Shown: one piece after another, positions 46,176 through 58,829 of the stretch
Layout of the letters: every line of letters starts with the position of its first letter
Position numbering within the stretch: the first letter of the stretch is position 1
Assembly: GCA_036417435.1 (NCBI GenBank)
Contig: CM070919.1
Coordinates: 32,914,318 to 32,978,317, forward strand
Length of the DNA stretch: 64,000 nt
Origin: Inia geoffrensis
Lineage: Eukaryota; Chordata; Mammalia; Artiodactyla; Iniidae
Direction: 5' to 3'
The notes under the pieces: generated by a model
Databases searched by the model: none
What the model was told of the DNA's origin: nothing
What the model saw: only the letters and a program-made list of their open reading frames with translations
Program-made: the position numbers and the translations under genes

Positions 46176-48454
46176 AGTATGCCAGAGAGCCCACCGAGTT
46201 CAAAAAGATTTAAGTGTAGGTTGGTTGATAGTTGCTTGGTGTTCTGAACATAAAACAACAAGCTGCTGCTTACCTTTCAATGTCAAAGAACTGGACACAG
46301 CCTATTGCAAAAAAAAAAAAAAAAAAAACAAACAGATGGGGAGCATGGTAATGTGCACAGGCTGGAGACATCTTAGCCAACTTGTGTCAAAGGATGCTTT
46401 CATTGCACAAATATAAAATTTTGGCCAAAGTTGTTTTTTCTGCTAATTAGAATATTTTATGTGTACATATATTTGAAATGAAAAATACAAAAAAATGCTG
46501 ATTAATATAGACACATTTCAAATATCTGAATTCCATAATTTCTATTCTGATTTAATGGATACAAAACTGAGAAAACGGACAAGTGGATTTGAATAAAAAA
46601 GATAGCTGCAACTAAGATATTAGCTATGGATAATTTCTACTGCTTAATCATATCATATTAAAATGAGTTTTTGATATACTTCCTCATTTTAATTTTGTAC
46701 CCCCTTTTGTGTATATTTTTTTAAACATATTTCTGTCATCAACTGTTTCCTCTTTTGGGAAAAAGTTTATTTCACTTAGTTTTCCTTCTTGCTCCTATGT
46801 TTTCTCACTTAAATACTTCTGTGAGTTGCATTTGCTGGGATTATACTTCTTTGTTTTATTTTATTTTTCTTAATCCCAGGGCTAATAAAATTAAGGGTGT
46901 GTTGAGACAAGTACAAGGGCTACACAGAAAATAAATTTGTTTCTACTTTCTATACCAAGTTAAATCAGCATTCCCAGAAAATCACATCGGATATTAATAT
47001 GTCACCTATGTTTTATTATTTGTGAAATTGAGAAGGCTATCTAAAAATCCAGTAACATGACTGAGAGATCATGATTCAGTTTCATAGTTGACTGAAAAAT
47101 GTAGTGATTCCTCTATAAAATCTGCTAAAAGAAACATTTGATAATGATTGGTTTGACAAAATATTTGATTATTAAAATTGGCATTAGTTTCACCCTTTAT
47201 TTTTCTTAATCTTGTGCAAAGTATACAAATCATATGTGCTTATATCACACAATTCCTGTATATTTTAGAAATACTTACCTGGCTAAATGAAGCTACTGCA
47301 CTGAAGCTTGACAGGACAATATCAAAACCAATTCATAACAGCATCTTTCAGAGATGCAATATCCCTGTTTGTGTTTTTATTATAAAACCTTTTTTCTGTC
47401 TATACTCTACCCAAATATTTTCACAAAAAAATTGTAAGGGAAGTTGATGCCTTGGAACCCAACATTTAAAAATAGGACATACTGATAATAACTGAAATTA
47501 GAATTCTGCTGTCTTCTTATTTAATAGTATCCTCAATTGGGGAAAAAAAAACACTTCAGAGGTTTGCAATTTAATCTATTTTAGTGAAGGATGCACTTCC
47601 CATAGTATTACAGGGGTTAAATAAATGAGGCAAGTGCCAGGAGGAAGTTAGAAAGACATTTTTAATATTTGCAAATAGAATAACCTACAGGGATGCTTTG
47701 TCAAACTGCTGAACAATCAAGAATTTTACCATCTTGTTGTATTATCTACTGATTAAAAAGAATTTCTCCACAAAGCCAATCATTTGTATCTGTAGCCTTG
47801 GGCAAGGTCTTTCCATACCTTTCAAGCTGTACTTTAAACTTCCTGCCGAAGTTGGGTAGAACACATCAAGCCTTGTCTATGTCTTCCTGTTTATGAAATA
47901 ACCTACTACTGGGTCTTCCTTGAATATTTATTGGAATGTTTTGTGGTTTCAAGAGACAAATGATTGATTGGCTTAGCAGGAAAGGAGACACTGATCAATT
48001 AAAACACCCTTTGTTCCTGATTTAAATTCACTGTAGCAACTTCAACAAAGCCCAGTTATGATAACGTTTGTAAAAATCATTTATTGCTAATCAGCAAAAA
48101 TTCCTGACTTCGGTTCACTGCTTGTTAACAGTTAATATTGAAGATACAAATCAAACAGAACACTGCACAATTAAGGCATTGTTTTTAAAAACTCCTTAGA
48201 AAGGAAAATAATCACAATTTAGATGGGGCTTACGGAGTTTTTGAGGATTTATTAAGGTTCCAACAGAGTCCTAAAATAACCAAAGAAGAAAAGTACATCT
48301 TGGATTTAAGGGTATTATCCTGAATAAACAGACCATTTTCCCCATCTGCTAAATTATATAGTTAGACACACTCACTGATGTGCAAGTATATCTGTGCAAG
48401 ACCTTTCTCTCCTCCCTTCCACTCCCTCCTCTCTTTCACAAAATTCTCTCTCTC
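46176..48454. other. Unassigned AT-rich DNA
   Basis: 2.3 kb without a recognised gene or family. An A-run at 46308-46328 is the only simple repeat of note; it has no clear SINE head upstream. Confidence 0.5.
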
Positions 48455-48640
48455 TCATCATTTATTCAGCAAACACAAATTAAGCAATTCCTATATTCTA
48501 GGCAACACACAGGCACAAAATAGTGAAAAACAACTTGAGCTCTGAAGGGTTTATAGAACAAAGAGAAGAGAGACATGGAAACAATCTTTGTAAATAAAGT
48601 AATGAGTGCTACAGTGGACACGTGTCAGATGGTGTGGTGG
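48455..48640 (-). mobile_element. L2 LINE 3' end
   Basis: The inverted 3' terminus of L2: 'catttattcagcaaacac', 'tattctaggcaacacacagg', 'aacttgagctctgaaggg', 'aataaagtaatgagtgct'. L1-C inserted about 60 bp further right. Confidence 0.72.
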
Positions 48641-48696
48641 TAGAAGGAGGGGTTTGTTATCTGTTAATAGAAAAAAGTCGCAAGATGATGAGTTTT

Positions 48697-48713
48697 AAAA
48701 GAAATAAATGTTA
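48697..48713. repeat. Left target-site duplication of L1-C
   Basis: 'aaaagaaataaatgtta', preceded by 'gtttt', so the site reads TTTT/AAAA, the usual L1 endonuclease target. It is repeated perfectly at 51394-51410. Confidence 0.9.
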
Positions 48714-48786
48714 GACAGTAGAACCAAGAAGAACTACAGTCCTGCAGCTTGTGGAACAAAAACTGCATTCACAGAAAGACAAACAA

Positions 48787-49668
48787 AATGAAAAGGCAGA
48801 CAGCTATGTACCAGATGAAGGAGCAAGATAAAACCCAGAAAAACAATTAAATGAAGTGGAGACAGGCAACCTTCCAGAAAAAGAACTCAGAATAATGATA
48901 GTGAAGATGATCCAGGACCTCGGAAAGGAAATGGAGGCAAAGATCAAAGGATGCAAGAAATGTTTAACAAACACCTAGAAGAATTAAAGAACAAACACCT
49001 AGAAGAATGGAAGAACAAATAAACAGAGATGAACAATACAATAACTAAAATGAAAAATACACTAGAAGGATTCAATAGCAGAATAACTGAGGCAGAAGAA
49101 TGGATAACTGACCTGGAGGACAGAGTGGAATTCACTGCTATGGAACAATATTAAGAGACCTCTGAGACAATATTAAATGCAACTACATTCACATTATAGG
49201 GGTCCCAGAAGGAGAAGAAAGGACCCAAGAAAATATTTGAAGAGATTATAGTCGAAAACTTCCCTAACATGGGAAAGGAAACAGCCACCCAAATTCAGGA
49301 AGTGCCGAGTCCCAGGCAGGATAAACCCAAGGAGAAACACACCGAGAAACATAGTAATCAAACTAACAAAAATTAAAGACAGAGAAAAATTATTAAAAGC
49401 AATAAGGGAAAAATGACAAATAACATGCAAGGGAACTCCCATAAGGTTAACAGCTGATTTCTCAGCAGAAACTCTAAAAGCCAGAAGGGAGTGGCACAAT
49501 ATATTTAAAGTGATGAAAGGGAAGAACCTAAAACCAAGACTACTCTACCTAGCAAGGATCTCATTCAGATTTGACAGAGAAATCAAAAGCTTTACAGACA
49601 AGCAAAAGCTAAGTGAATTCAGCACCACCAAACTAGCTCTACAATAAATGCTAAAGGAACTTCTCTAA
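48787..49668 (+). pseudogene. L1-C ORF1 (RNA-binding protein), broken
   Basis: The ATG at 48787 reads MKRQTAMYQMKEQDK, the N-terminus of an older ORF1 type. The coiled-coil part at 48966-49013 contains an 8-residue tandem duplication (NKHLEELK then NKHLEEWK). The RRM/C-terminal part is recognisable at 49330-49650 but broken by several stops. The last Gln codon before MLKELL reads TAA, and the normal stop would be 49666-49668. As in other L1s it would bind L1 RNA as a trimer, but the frame is interrupted. Confidence 0.85.
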
Positions 49669-49726
49669 GTGGGAAACACAAGAGAAGGAAAGGACCTACA
49701 AAAGCAAACTCAAAACACTTAAGAAA

Positions 49727-51388
49727 ATGGTAATAGGAACACACATATGGATAATTACTTTAAATGTAAATGGATTAAATGCTCCATCCAAAAGACACAG
49801 ACTGGCTGAATGGATACAAAAATAAGACCCATATATATGTTGTCTACAAGAGACCAACGTCAGACCCAAGGACACACACAGACTGAAAGTAAGGGGATGC
49901 AAAAAGATACTCCATTCAAATAGAGATCAAAAGGATGCTGGAGTAGCAATACTCATATCAGATGAAATAGACTTTAAAATAAAGAATGTTACAAGAGACA
50001 AGGAAGGAAACTACATAATGATTAAGGGACCAATCCAAGAAGAAGATATAACAGTTATAAATATATATGCACCCAACATAGGAACACCTAAAAACATAAG
50101 ACAAATGCTAACAGCTATAAAAGAGGAAATCGACAGTAACACAATAATAGTGGGGGACTTTAACACCTCACTTACACCAATGGAGAGATCATCCAGACAG
50201 AAAATTAATAAGGAAATATAAGCTTTAAATGACACAACAGACCAGACAGATTTAATTGACATTTATAGGACATTCCATCCCCAAACAGCAGATTACACTT
50301 CCTTCTCAAGTACACATGGAACATTCTCCAGGATAGATCATATCTTGGATCACAACTCAAGCCTCAGTAAATTTAAGAAAATTGAAATCATATCAAGCAT
50401 CTTTTCTGACCACAATATATAAGATTACAAATAAATTACAGGGAAAAACACATAAAAAACACAAACATATGGAGGCTAAACAATACGTTACTAAATAACC
50501 AAGAGATCACTGAAGAAATCAAAGAGGAAATCAAAAAATACCTAGAGACAAATGACAACGAAAACATGATGATCCAAAACCTATGGGATACAGCAAAACC
50601 AGTTCTAAGAAGGAAGTTTATAGCAATACAATACTACCTCAAGAAATAAGAAAAATCTCAAACAATCTAACCTTACACCTAAAGAAACTAGAGAAAGAAG
50701 AACAAACAAAACCCAAAGTTAGTAGAAGGAAAGAAATCACAAAGATCAGAGCAGAAATAAATGAAATAGAAACAAAGAAAACAAAAGCAAAGATCAATAA
50801 AGCTAAAACTCAGTTTTCTGAGAAGATAAACAAAATTGATAAACCTTTAGCCAGACTCATCAAGAAAGGAGGGAGAGGACTCAAATCAACAAAATTAGAA
50901 ATGAAAATGGAGACGTTACAGTGGACACAGAAGAAATACAAAGCATCATAAGAGACTACTACAAGCAACTCTTTGCCAATAAAATGGACAACCTTGAAGA
51001 AATGGACAAAGTTTTAGAAAAGTATAACCTTCCAACACTAAACCAGGAAGAAAGAGAAAATATGAACAGACTAATCACAAGTAATGAACTTGAAATTGTG
51101 ATTAAAAATCTTCCAACAAACAAAAGTCCAGGACCATAAGTCTTCACAGGCGAACTCTATCAAACATTTAGAGAAGAGCTAACATCCAACCTCTCAAAGT
51201 CTTCCAAAAAACTGCAGAGGAAGGAACACTCCGCAACTCATTCTACAAGGCCACTGTCACCCTGATACCAAAACCAAAGATACTACAATAAAAGAAAATT
51301 ACACACCAATATCACTGATGAATATAGATGCAAAAATCCTCAACAAAATACTAGCAAACAATATCCAACAACACATTAAAAGGTTCAT
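49727..51388 (+). pseudogene. L1-C ORF2, endonuclease and start of RT, truncated
   Basis: Starts with ATG at 49727 (MVIGTHIWIITLNVNGLNAP), the first strand of the endonuclease fold with its Asn. A stop replaces a Gln codon near 49826 (IQK-stop-DPY). Further endonuclease motifs are open at 50018-50221 (INIYAPNIGTPKNIRQML, VGDFNTSLTP), and SDHN is present near 50405. The linker continues at 50583-50951 and 50921-51139 ([10 protein letters not shown]). The reading frames stop before the RT catalytic centre because the element ends at 51389. It never encoded a complete ORF2p. Confidence 0.88.
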
Positions 51389-51393
51389 TAAAA

Positions 51394-51410
51394 AAAAGAA
51401 ATAAATGTTA
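51394..51410. repeat. Right target-site duplication of L1-C
   Basis: Identical to 48697-48713. Its leading A bases overlap the element's A-tail. Confidence 0.9.
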
Positions 51411-53543
51411 ATATATGTCTTTAAGTAAGGAGAAATGTAAAGTCATTCTAAATTAAACATTTTGGGGGAAAGGGCATTTGTGGATGTCAGGTCAGAAAAG
51501 TTTTCAATGGAGATAGACTAGTGGTCAATATTGAGAGTAGAGATCTAGATAATTTGAAAACATTTGTTAAATTAACTTACTTGTGTGAATTCTAAAGTAG
51601 TCTATATGGCCTAAAGGGAAAAACAATTCAGGTTTTGAAAAAGTCAGTTCTACTATTTTCATGGTTTTAAATAAATCAACTGTTACCTTTATTATTTTCT
51701 AGTTTCTTATTTTGGTTTGATACTTCTTTAAAATAGCCTCTGAGCTGCAAAGAATGTCACTCTTTCTTAAATTAAAATCCCTCCATATGTATTTCTTTTG
51801 CCTCATGCGTTTTTACAATTGACTTGTAACAATTTTGCCTGTTTTAGAATAATTTGTGATGGTAATATTTATTCTTACATATATTTTAGCCTAGGAATTC
51901 TATGATACTTTTCTTATTTTGAATTTTTATGTACCCAGTCAGAAATAAAGCAAGACATTTGCATGGGTATATTTTGTGTGTGTGTGTGTGCATGTCCGTG
52001 TGCACGTGTATCTTTTACTCTCTCAATGTCTCCTCCTTTTCTCTCTCTTTCTATGTAGAGACGTGTATGCATTTATATCAAAGAGAAGGAAAAATTCCTT
52101 TGCTACATTTCATTTTTCTTAATGGAACTCTTGTGGATATATTTTTACTATATTACTACAAATATATTTTTAACTCTGTACCACATGTCCAAAGTATAAA
52201 CATCTTTTTATAACTCACTTGTTAAAATGAAAATTTAAAAAAATGATTCAATGAAATATACACAGCAACAGATATTTTGAGGGACACTACAAATTTTTAA
52301 AGAATAAAAACATATGGCAAATGGTTGTCACTTAACATGATAGAACTTACTAAGTTAATGTTAGTATTTTCTAAGTTAATTATAGTTGGACTATAGAGAA
52401 ATATGAGTTTTTCATGCTGATTATTACAGGCTATTTTCTAATGCCTTAAGATCTTGTAGCGATCATCTGTTGTTTCGGTCAGTGAAGTATCACCTTTTCC
52501 CTTTGGGAAATTAAACCCTCCGCTCTTTCCAATTTGGCGCTCGAGGTGGGGCTGCCCTTGCCCCTACCCTACCATGCAGTGCTAGAGGCACACTGATGCC
52601 TTGGCCAGGCTGTTTATTTCCCTTTCTACTAACTCCACCTAATTTACTACAGATATGGGCATGTAACTAAAACAAGGCTCTTCAGGGGACATGCCAAGGC
52701 TTTGGTGGAAAGTTCTGGGAGATGAAATCTGTCCTCCTGCTGAAGATGCTGTGTTAGTAGGAATCGGGCCTGAAGCTGCTGGTGGTGGTTCTGCCAAAAC
52801 AGAGTGGGACCTGCTTCCGGGTAAAGCTACTAACGCAGGAGAAAGCAAATGCCAGAGATGTTTACAGAGGACCAAACTTTGTGCACATCTGCATATATCA
52901 GTGCCTGAAGTCAGCTTTTCCACCAAATATTTCTGTAGTGAAGTCCTTATTTTAACATTTCTTAGCTGACTATACTGTGTCAGGTAATATGCAAGATAAT
53001 TGGAACAAAGTCATAAATAAGACGCACAGATCTCTTTGATATGTTTTCTAATAGTGAGCAACATACACAAGCAAGTAAGTTCATTAGAGTTTGGGAATGC
53101 TATATGACAGGTATGAAGAGAGACACTGCAAGGAGAGAGATAGTCAAAACAAAGTAAAGAGAGTAAAGAAAACTATATCATCCTTAAACTTTACTGGATT
53201 CTCAATGGGCAATCATAAAGCAAATACATTTAGAGGATGCATCCTCTGTGAAAGGAGGTGTTTAAGAAATAGACTGAACCATGAACAGCAGAGTTCACGC
53301 AGAAAGAATCCACAAGTGTTTAATTTTTTTCACGTTACTATAAGTCTAGAACAATTTTTTGTGTTATAACCTTTTGATTTATTTCCTTGACTAGAAAGAA
53401 GCTAGACATTCAGAATGCCTAAACACCTCTTAGATCAAAAAACTTTATCACACTCATAATAATCATTGTAAAATAAAGAGCTCCAAAGTCTGCTTATATA
53501 AAATCTATATTCAGAAACAAGATTTGTGGAAAACAGTACATTT
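51411..53543. other. Unassigned DNA with a GC-richer patch
   Basis: A short (TG)n run lies at 51975-51990. 52490-52930 is GC-richer and holds overlapping frames of 92-95 codons on both strands; I recognise no family. It may be an old repeat. The rest is AT-rich. Confidence 0.45.
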
Positions 53544-54307
53544 GTTTTTTAATACATCTTTATTGGAGTATAATTGCTTCACAATGCTGTGTTAGTTTCT
53601 GTCGTACAACAAAGTGAATCAGCTATACATATACATATATCCCCATAACCCCTCCCTCTTGAGCCTCCCTCAAACGCTCCCTATCCCACCCCTCTAGGGG
53701 GACACAAAGCAGTGAGCTCATCTCCCTGTGCTATGTGGCTGCTTCCCACTAGCTAGCTATTTTACATTTGGTAGTGTATATATGTCCATGCCACTCTGTC
53801 ACTTCATCCCAGCTTACCCTTCCCCCTCCCCGTGTTCTCAAGTCCATTCTCTACGTCTGCGTCTTTATTCCTGTCCTTCCCCTAGGTTCTTCATGACCTT
53901 TTTTTTTTTTTTTTAAGATTCCATATATATGTGTTAGCATATGGTATTTTTTTTTCTCTTTCTGACTTACTTCACTCTGTATGACAGACTCTAGGTCCAT
54001 CCACCTCACTACAAATAAGTCAATTTCATTTCTTTTTATGGCTGAGTAATATTCCATTGTATATATGTGCCACATCTTCTTTATCCATTCATCTGTCGAT
54101 GAACACTTAGGTTGCTTCCATGTCCTGGCTACTGTAAATAGTGCTGCAATGAACACTGTGGTACATGACTCTTTTTGAATGATGGTTTTCTCAGGGTATA
54201 TGCCCAGTAGTGGGATTGCTGGGTCATATGGTAGTTCTATTTTTAGTTTTTTAAGGAACCTCCATACTGTTCTCCATAGTGGTTGTATAAACTTACATTC
54301 CCACCAT
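53544..54307 (-). mobile_element. L1 LINE 3' fragment, 5' truncated
   Basis: A young L1 on the minus strand. It has a T-run (A-tail), then 'acatctttattggagtata', the full 3' UTR and the ORF2 C-terminus up to 'acattcccacca', where it is truncated. No convincing target duplication was found. Confidence 0.9.
53851..54156 (-). pseudogene. L1 ORF2 C-terminal fragment with lost stop codon
   Basis: The frame covers the last 75 or so residues of L1 ORF2p, from [16 protein letters not shown] to HMLTHIYGI. Here the stop codon after GI has changed to a Leu codon, so the frame continues through the A-rich start of the 3' UTR as KKKKK and about 18 further residues. The fragment lies on the C-terminal side of all catalytic domains and is inactive. 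Confidence 0.82.
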
Positions 54308-54592
54308 TAGTTTTTCTAGTGACTTTCAGAAGTAGAATTTATAGATTTGGATATAAAATGACATTTTTCTTACCAACAACAATTGAAAGTGGCAACATTG
54401 ATTCCTACAATAGACGACTTGAAACATGTTTGAAGAATAGCTGTAAATAGTTACACTAATGCTATTTTGCGGACTGAGAAAAACATAGGTTCAGAAAACA
54501 AAATTGTTGCAAAGGTGTCTACAATATTTTGTTGAAAAAACTGTAATTAATAGAAGATGTTACAGCTAAATTAATGAACTAGTAAATATATA
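54308..54592. other. AT-rich unique DNA
   Basis: Nothing recognised. Confidence 0.5.
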
Positions 54593-54905
54593 CTGATCTT
54601 CCTCCACTTACAATAGGGTTATGTCCAATAAATCCATTGTGAACTGAAAAGTTGTAAATTGAAAATGCATTTAATATACCTAACCTACTGAACATCATAG
54701 CTTAGCCTAGTCGACTTTAAACATGCTCAGAATCCTTAAATTAGCTTACAATTGAGCAAAATCATCTAACATAAAGCCTATTTTATAATAGAATGTTGAA
54801 TTCTCATGTAATTTATTGAACACTATACTGAAAGTGAAAAACAGAATGGTTGTATGGGTCTAGAACTGTTGTAATTATATTGGTTGTTTACCCTCATGAC
54901 CAAGT
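54593..54905 (-). mobile_element. Tigger-like DNA transposon, one end only
   Basis: Begins at a TA with 'ctgatcttcctccactta', then 'atagggttatgtccaataaa', 'tgaaaatgcatttaatat', 'acctaacctactgaacatc' and 'gcctattttataatagaatg'. The last recognisable part is 'ggttgtttaccctcatgac' near 54883. The other half and its inverted repeat are missing. Non-coding. Confidence 0.65.
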
Positions 54906-57900
54906 TAGAAATTCCAGAAAGGTTTAAAATTATCATATGTACATTCTACTAACTTTTGGGGATCTAAAAATCAGGATTTCTAAAATGGGTATTTGTTACA
55001 ACAATTCAACTGTAAAATATGATAAACAAAGAACGCAAATACACAACTAATAGTAGTCTAAGTCTCATATGGGAAAATTAGGTCCATGTTTATTATTAAG
55101 TATTCATTGTATGCAAGTAAAATATGAAATTCAGAAGTATGTTATATTACTATATATAAAAAAATTTAGTATAAAGGTGAATAAGAATATGTGAGATAAT
55201 TTACAAGGATTAGCAAGTTACTCTACAAATTTCATGCTAGTTTACAACTAAATAGATAACTTGCTGAGGATCATGTATTATAATCTTTAGTATTTTAGGG
55301 GAATCAATTAAAAGGACTGCACTCTTTTTCTGGAGTTGGAAGACCTTAATATGTAATTGCTTTTCTTGTTTCTGTAAGGTTTTTAAATCTGTATATATCA
55401 AACATTTTCATGTAGTACTTTGTACTATTTTAATTTGTTCAATCTGGCCTACTGTTCTGAAAAAAATCAGTAAGGTAAGCTATACATGAAGATTGATCCC
55501 TTTTTATGGATCATTAATTGCCTCTGATTGCAACTACTGGTTGGATCCAAAGGTTCTTTCAACTGTTTTGTGGTCAAATAAAGTGTGAGATATACTTGTA
55601 GGGTTAGGAGGTGGCATTTAGCATATCATTCTATGGTCACAATTTCTAAAGCACATCTTAGTAAATCTAACATCACTGTTTTCAACCAACTAATTGACTT
55701 ATTCTACTAATGTTTCAATTTTACAATATGCATTAAGATTGATACTACTTAATTTTGTTCTAATTTATTTATGTGTATAATTGCAGGTTATGAAATTATC
55801 ATCTACCCACTAAATTATCTTTTCCTGCTGACAACCTCCAAAAAAAAAAAAAACCTTTGATTACATATGCTGAAAAACTTCAATAAATAAAAGAGAAAAA
55901 GTGTGTTTTTTCTTATTTGTAAACTTCTAATGAAGAAGAATCTTTGATTAAGTTGACAAGCCGGTGACAAGACAAATAGACTATATTTTAATATATAAAT
56001 ATTTAAAAATAAGCTGATCGGTTTTTTGACATTGTGGATAAAGAGTGATCTTGGAAACAAGTATAGTTATTATTCTTCCCATTATTAATAATAATGACAT
56101 GATGGTAATATCTCTTTCAGTAATAAAAAGTATGTTGATATATCAGTTAATCAGATAATATAAATTATATCTTATGAGAAAGATAAAACAATGATGAGCA
56201 CATAAAAATGTTTAGAAATGTGAATTATACATGCATGACTAGAATTGTTCCACAGCTTTAACAATCAAAACTTAAAGGAGAAATCCTTCTAGTAATACAA
56301 ATTACTACATGCATAATATAAAAGAAGAATATATCTCATAGATAAAGGAAAAATAATTTATTGTCTACTACATGCATAATATAAAAGAATATATCTCATA
56401 GAAAAAGGAAAAATAATTTATTCTCAACTTTCCTCCACCAAAAGATATTTTTGATGAAATAAACAATATTCTTATAATATTAAAGAAAATAAAATGTGTG
56501 TTCATAGGACCATTGCTAGAGGATAATTTCCAGATCGTTTTTAGATTATATTCTAGAAAATGGTAAAAAAACTAGCATAGTAATTGGAATTAAAATTTTA
56601 TTTCCTTTATAATAAATGATCTATATTGGAATACTCTTGCTAAAAATTAATTTCATACAATAAATATTCACTGTGACCCAATTAAATGAGATGAAAGTAA
56701 TAAACAAATGTATACTTTTTCAACTATATTTTAGACATGTAAATCCAGCCTCCCTAACCCAAAAGTTCATTGAATATTTCCCAGTTGGTACTTCTGAAAA
56801 GTCTGAAACAGTTGAGGTTTTATAAAACACAAGTTTGATTAAGTGTGAACTCAAAACAACTATATTTTTCTTTTTATTATGTAAAACTGAAAAAAAGTCT
56901 TCAAATCTGGCCTGAGAACTTAACTAGACCATGTGAAATTGTTTCTCTTTGCTAAAAGAAATGTGACTATTAGACCAGAACCATTGTTTGTAAGATCTGC
57001 TACATTCTGGTGTCCCATTATAGAACATAGCCAAGATCTATCTTTTTTGAGGTCAAAAAAGAAATATCTGCAAATCCCTGCTTAAAGTCCCTTTGTTTGA
57101 AAAAAATTCAATTTCTCACAATTTGTATATGTTTTCTTCATTTACAAATTAGGAACAAACCAAAAATGATATTTTTCCTTTGTTTCTAAAGAATGTGAGA
57201 GCAATTTGTGACTAAATTTCATAATCAGCCCACAGTTTCTATTTTGCCGAAAGTAATTAAAGTGATTATAAATACCATATGGTACTCCCAATGGGGTACT
57301 GGCTTTGGGACACAACCCACCAGACATCCAGTATTCAACAACAAAAATCCAGGGTGAAGTATCATTACAGTGGTCAGCTGCCCCTTCCTTCATTCAGAGG
57401 ACTGGACACAGTGTGAGTAATAGCTAGACAGTATTTGACAAAGCATTTAATATGTAAAGTAACTCAAGTGGTCTCTGACTCAGCATGTCAAGAGTTTCCT
57501 AGTCAATGCAGTAAAAATAACTGGAATATAGCCTCTTAACAGAGGAAAATAATCCTTAATTTTGAGAGACCATAGAATTAGTACAAAACTCTCTGTGTAA
57601 GTATCGTCATCATTTTTGCTCAAAGTAGTTTTGAATTGCCTTTCCAGTAATGTCATTAATATACATAAAGTTATCTTTTCTGGTACTTCAACAGAAGACC
57701 AAGAAAACTACAAATATTCATCAATCAGAGAATGTTGAACAAGCCACGATTCAATCATTTAATGGATACCAGGCAAATCTGAAAAGGGAGGATGTGCATT
57801 TTTATATACAATGTATGAAGTTATCTTCAAGATACTTATAATTAAAAAGGCATATAAAGTGTGTAAAATATGCTACCGCTTCCCATATATTTAAGAAATT

Positions 57901-58829
57901 CATATACAGACATTAATTTATATGCATATAGAATTTATATATTTATGTATATTACATTTATATATATATATGTCTATATTGAATTGATATATAATTTGAA
58001 AGGTGAACCAAACTATTTTTAAAAAATGATTACACATGAGGGAGGGAATTCAAGTGCACAGTTTGGAAGTTACCAGGAAAGAAACTGAGCTTTACGTTTA
58101 TTTTCTTCAGTACATTTGATTTGAAACATGTAAATATTTTATATAAAAAATCAAATATTAGTTTAAAATGTAATCCTTAAAAAACATTAAAAAAAGAAAC
58201 CAATTAATATTACTATAATGAGTGCTTACATAACACATGGTAAGGAAGTTTTTTTTAAAGAGAAGTTAAAATACCGTAATTTGAATATAACTCCCTTGTA
58301 CAATATATCTTAAAGGGGGAATTGACAAAAATATCTGAAACTATTTGATAATTCTTGGTGATAGGGTAGCTGTCATTATTCTGAGACTGTCTTGAGATTA
58401 TTGTGAATTAATGTAAATGGCTGTTGATGTCACAGCCAGTTTGGATTTTCTGTGTACAAAGGAGTTACAGAAATAAGATTAATGAGGGCAACTAAAAACC
58501 TATATTCCTGAATGTACCAGAATAAGCATATATTGTATATAATCTTTCATAAAACAAACATATTTCCTGTCTCTGTCTCCTGAAAAGACCACTCCATAGC
58601 AACGAGCATCACTAATGCCTAGACTGTATTCTCTATACGCCATTGCCTCATTCTGTACCCCGTCTCCCAAAAGAAAAGGGAATATGAGCTCTATAGAGAA
58701 ATTAATTGGCTGATATCATGTCTGGGGTAGGACAGGTCTAAAATGAACATGGAATATCTAGCCAAACTGGAATTCAAGCAAGCTATCAAAAATTATGGTG
58801 TTCCTTTTGAAAGTATAGAGGAGACAGCA
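54906..58829. other. AT-rich unique DNA, no gene seen
   Basis: Almost 4 kb without a recognised family apart from the 63 bp tandem duplication at 56303-56425 and AT-rich low complexity at 57900-57990. The 81-83 codon frames at 55815-56060 and 57142-57393 have no domain. Confidence 0.5.
56303..56425. repeat. 63 bp tandem duplication
   Basis: Unit 1 (56303-56365) and unit 2 (56366-56425) both read 'tactacatgcataatataaa' at the start and 'ggaaaaataatttatt' near the end. Unit 2 lacks 3 bp (aga) and has two substitutions. Confidence 0.92.

Larger units (their letters stand above)
48714..51393 (+). mobile_element. L1-C: L1 truncated at both ends, with target duplications
   Basis: A 2.7 kb L1 segment in plus orientation. 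It starts in the end of the 5' UTR ('gaactacagtcctgcagc') and carries all of ORF1 and the first part of ORF2. It stops at 51389 in the RT domain and is followed by an A-run. A perfect 17 bp target duplication surrounds exactly this segment, so the 3' truncation was present at insertion. It is from an older subfamily than L1-A/B, because ORF2 starts with ATG and the ORF1 sequence differs. Confidence 0.9.

Noticed and set aside
46308..46328. A-run as the tail of a SINE or processed pseudogene
   Set aside because: No SINE head, L1 sequence, gene-like sequence or target duplication could be found upstream.
52691..52969. Overlapping 92- and 95-codon frames as a possible exon or retrocopy
   Set aside because: No recognisable domain, no splice context, and both strands are open, which suggests composition rather than coding.
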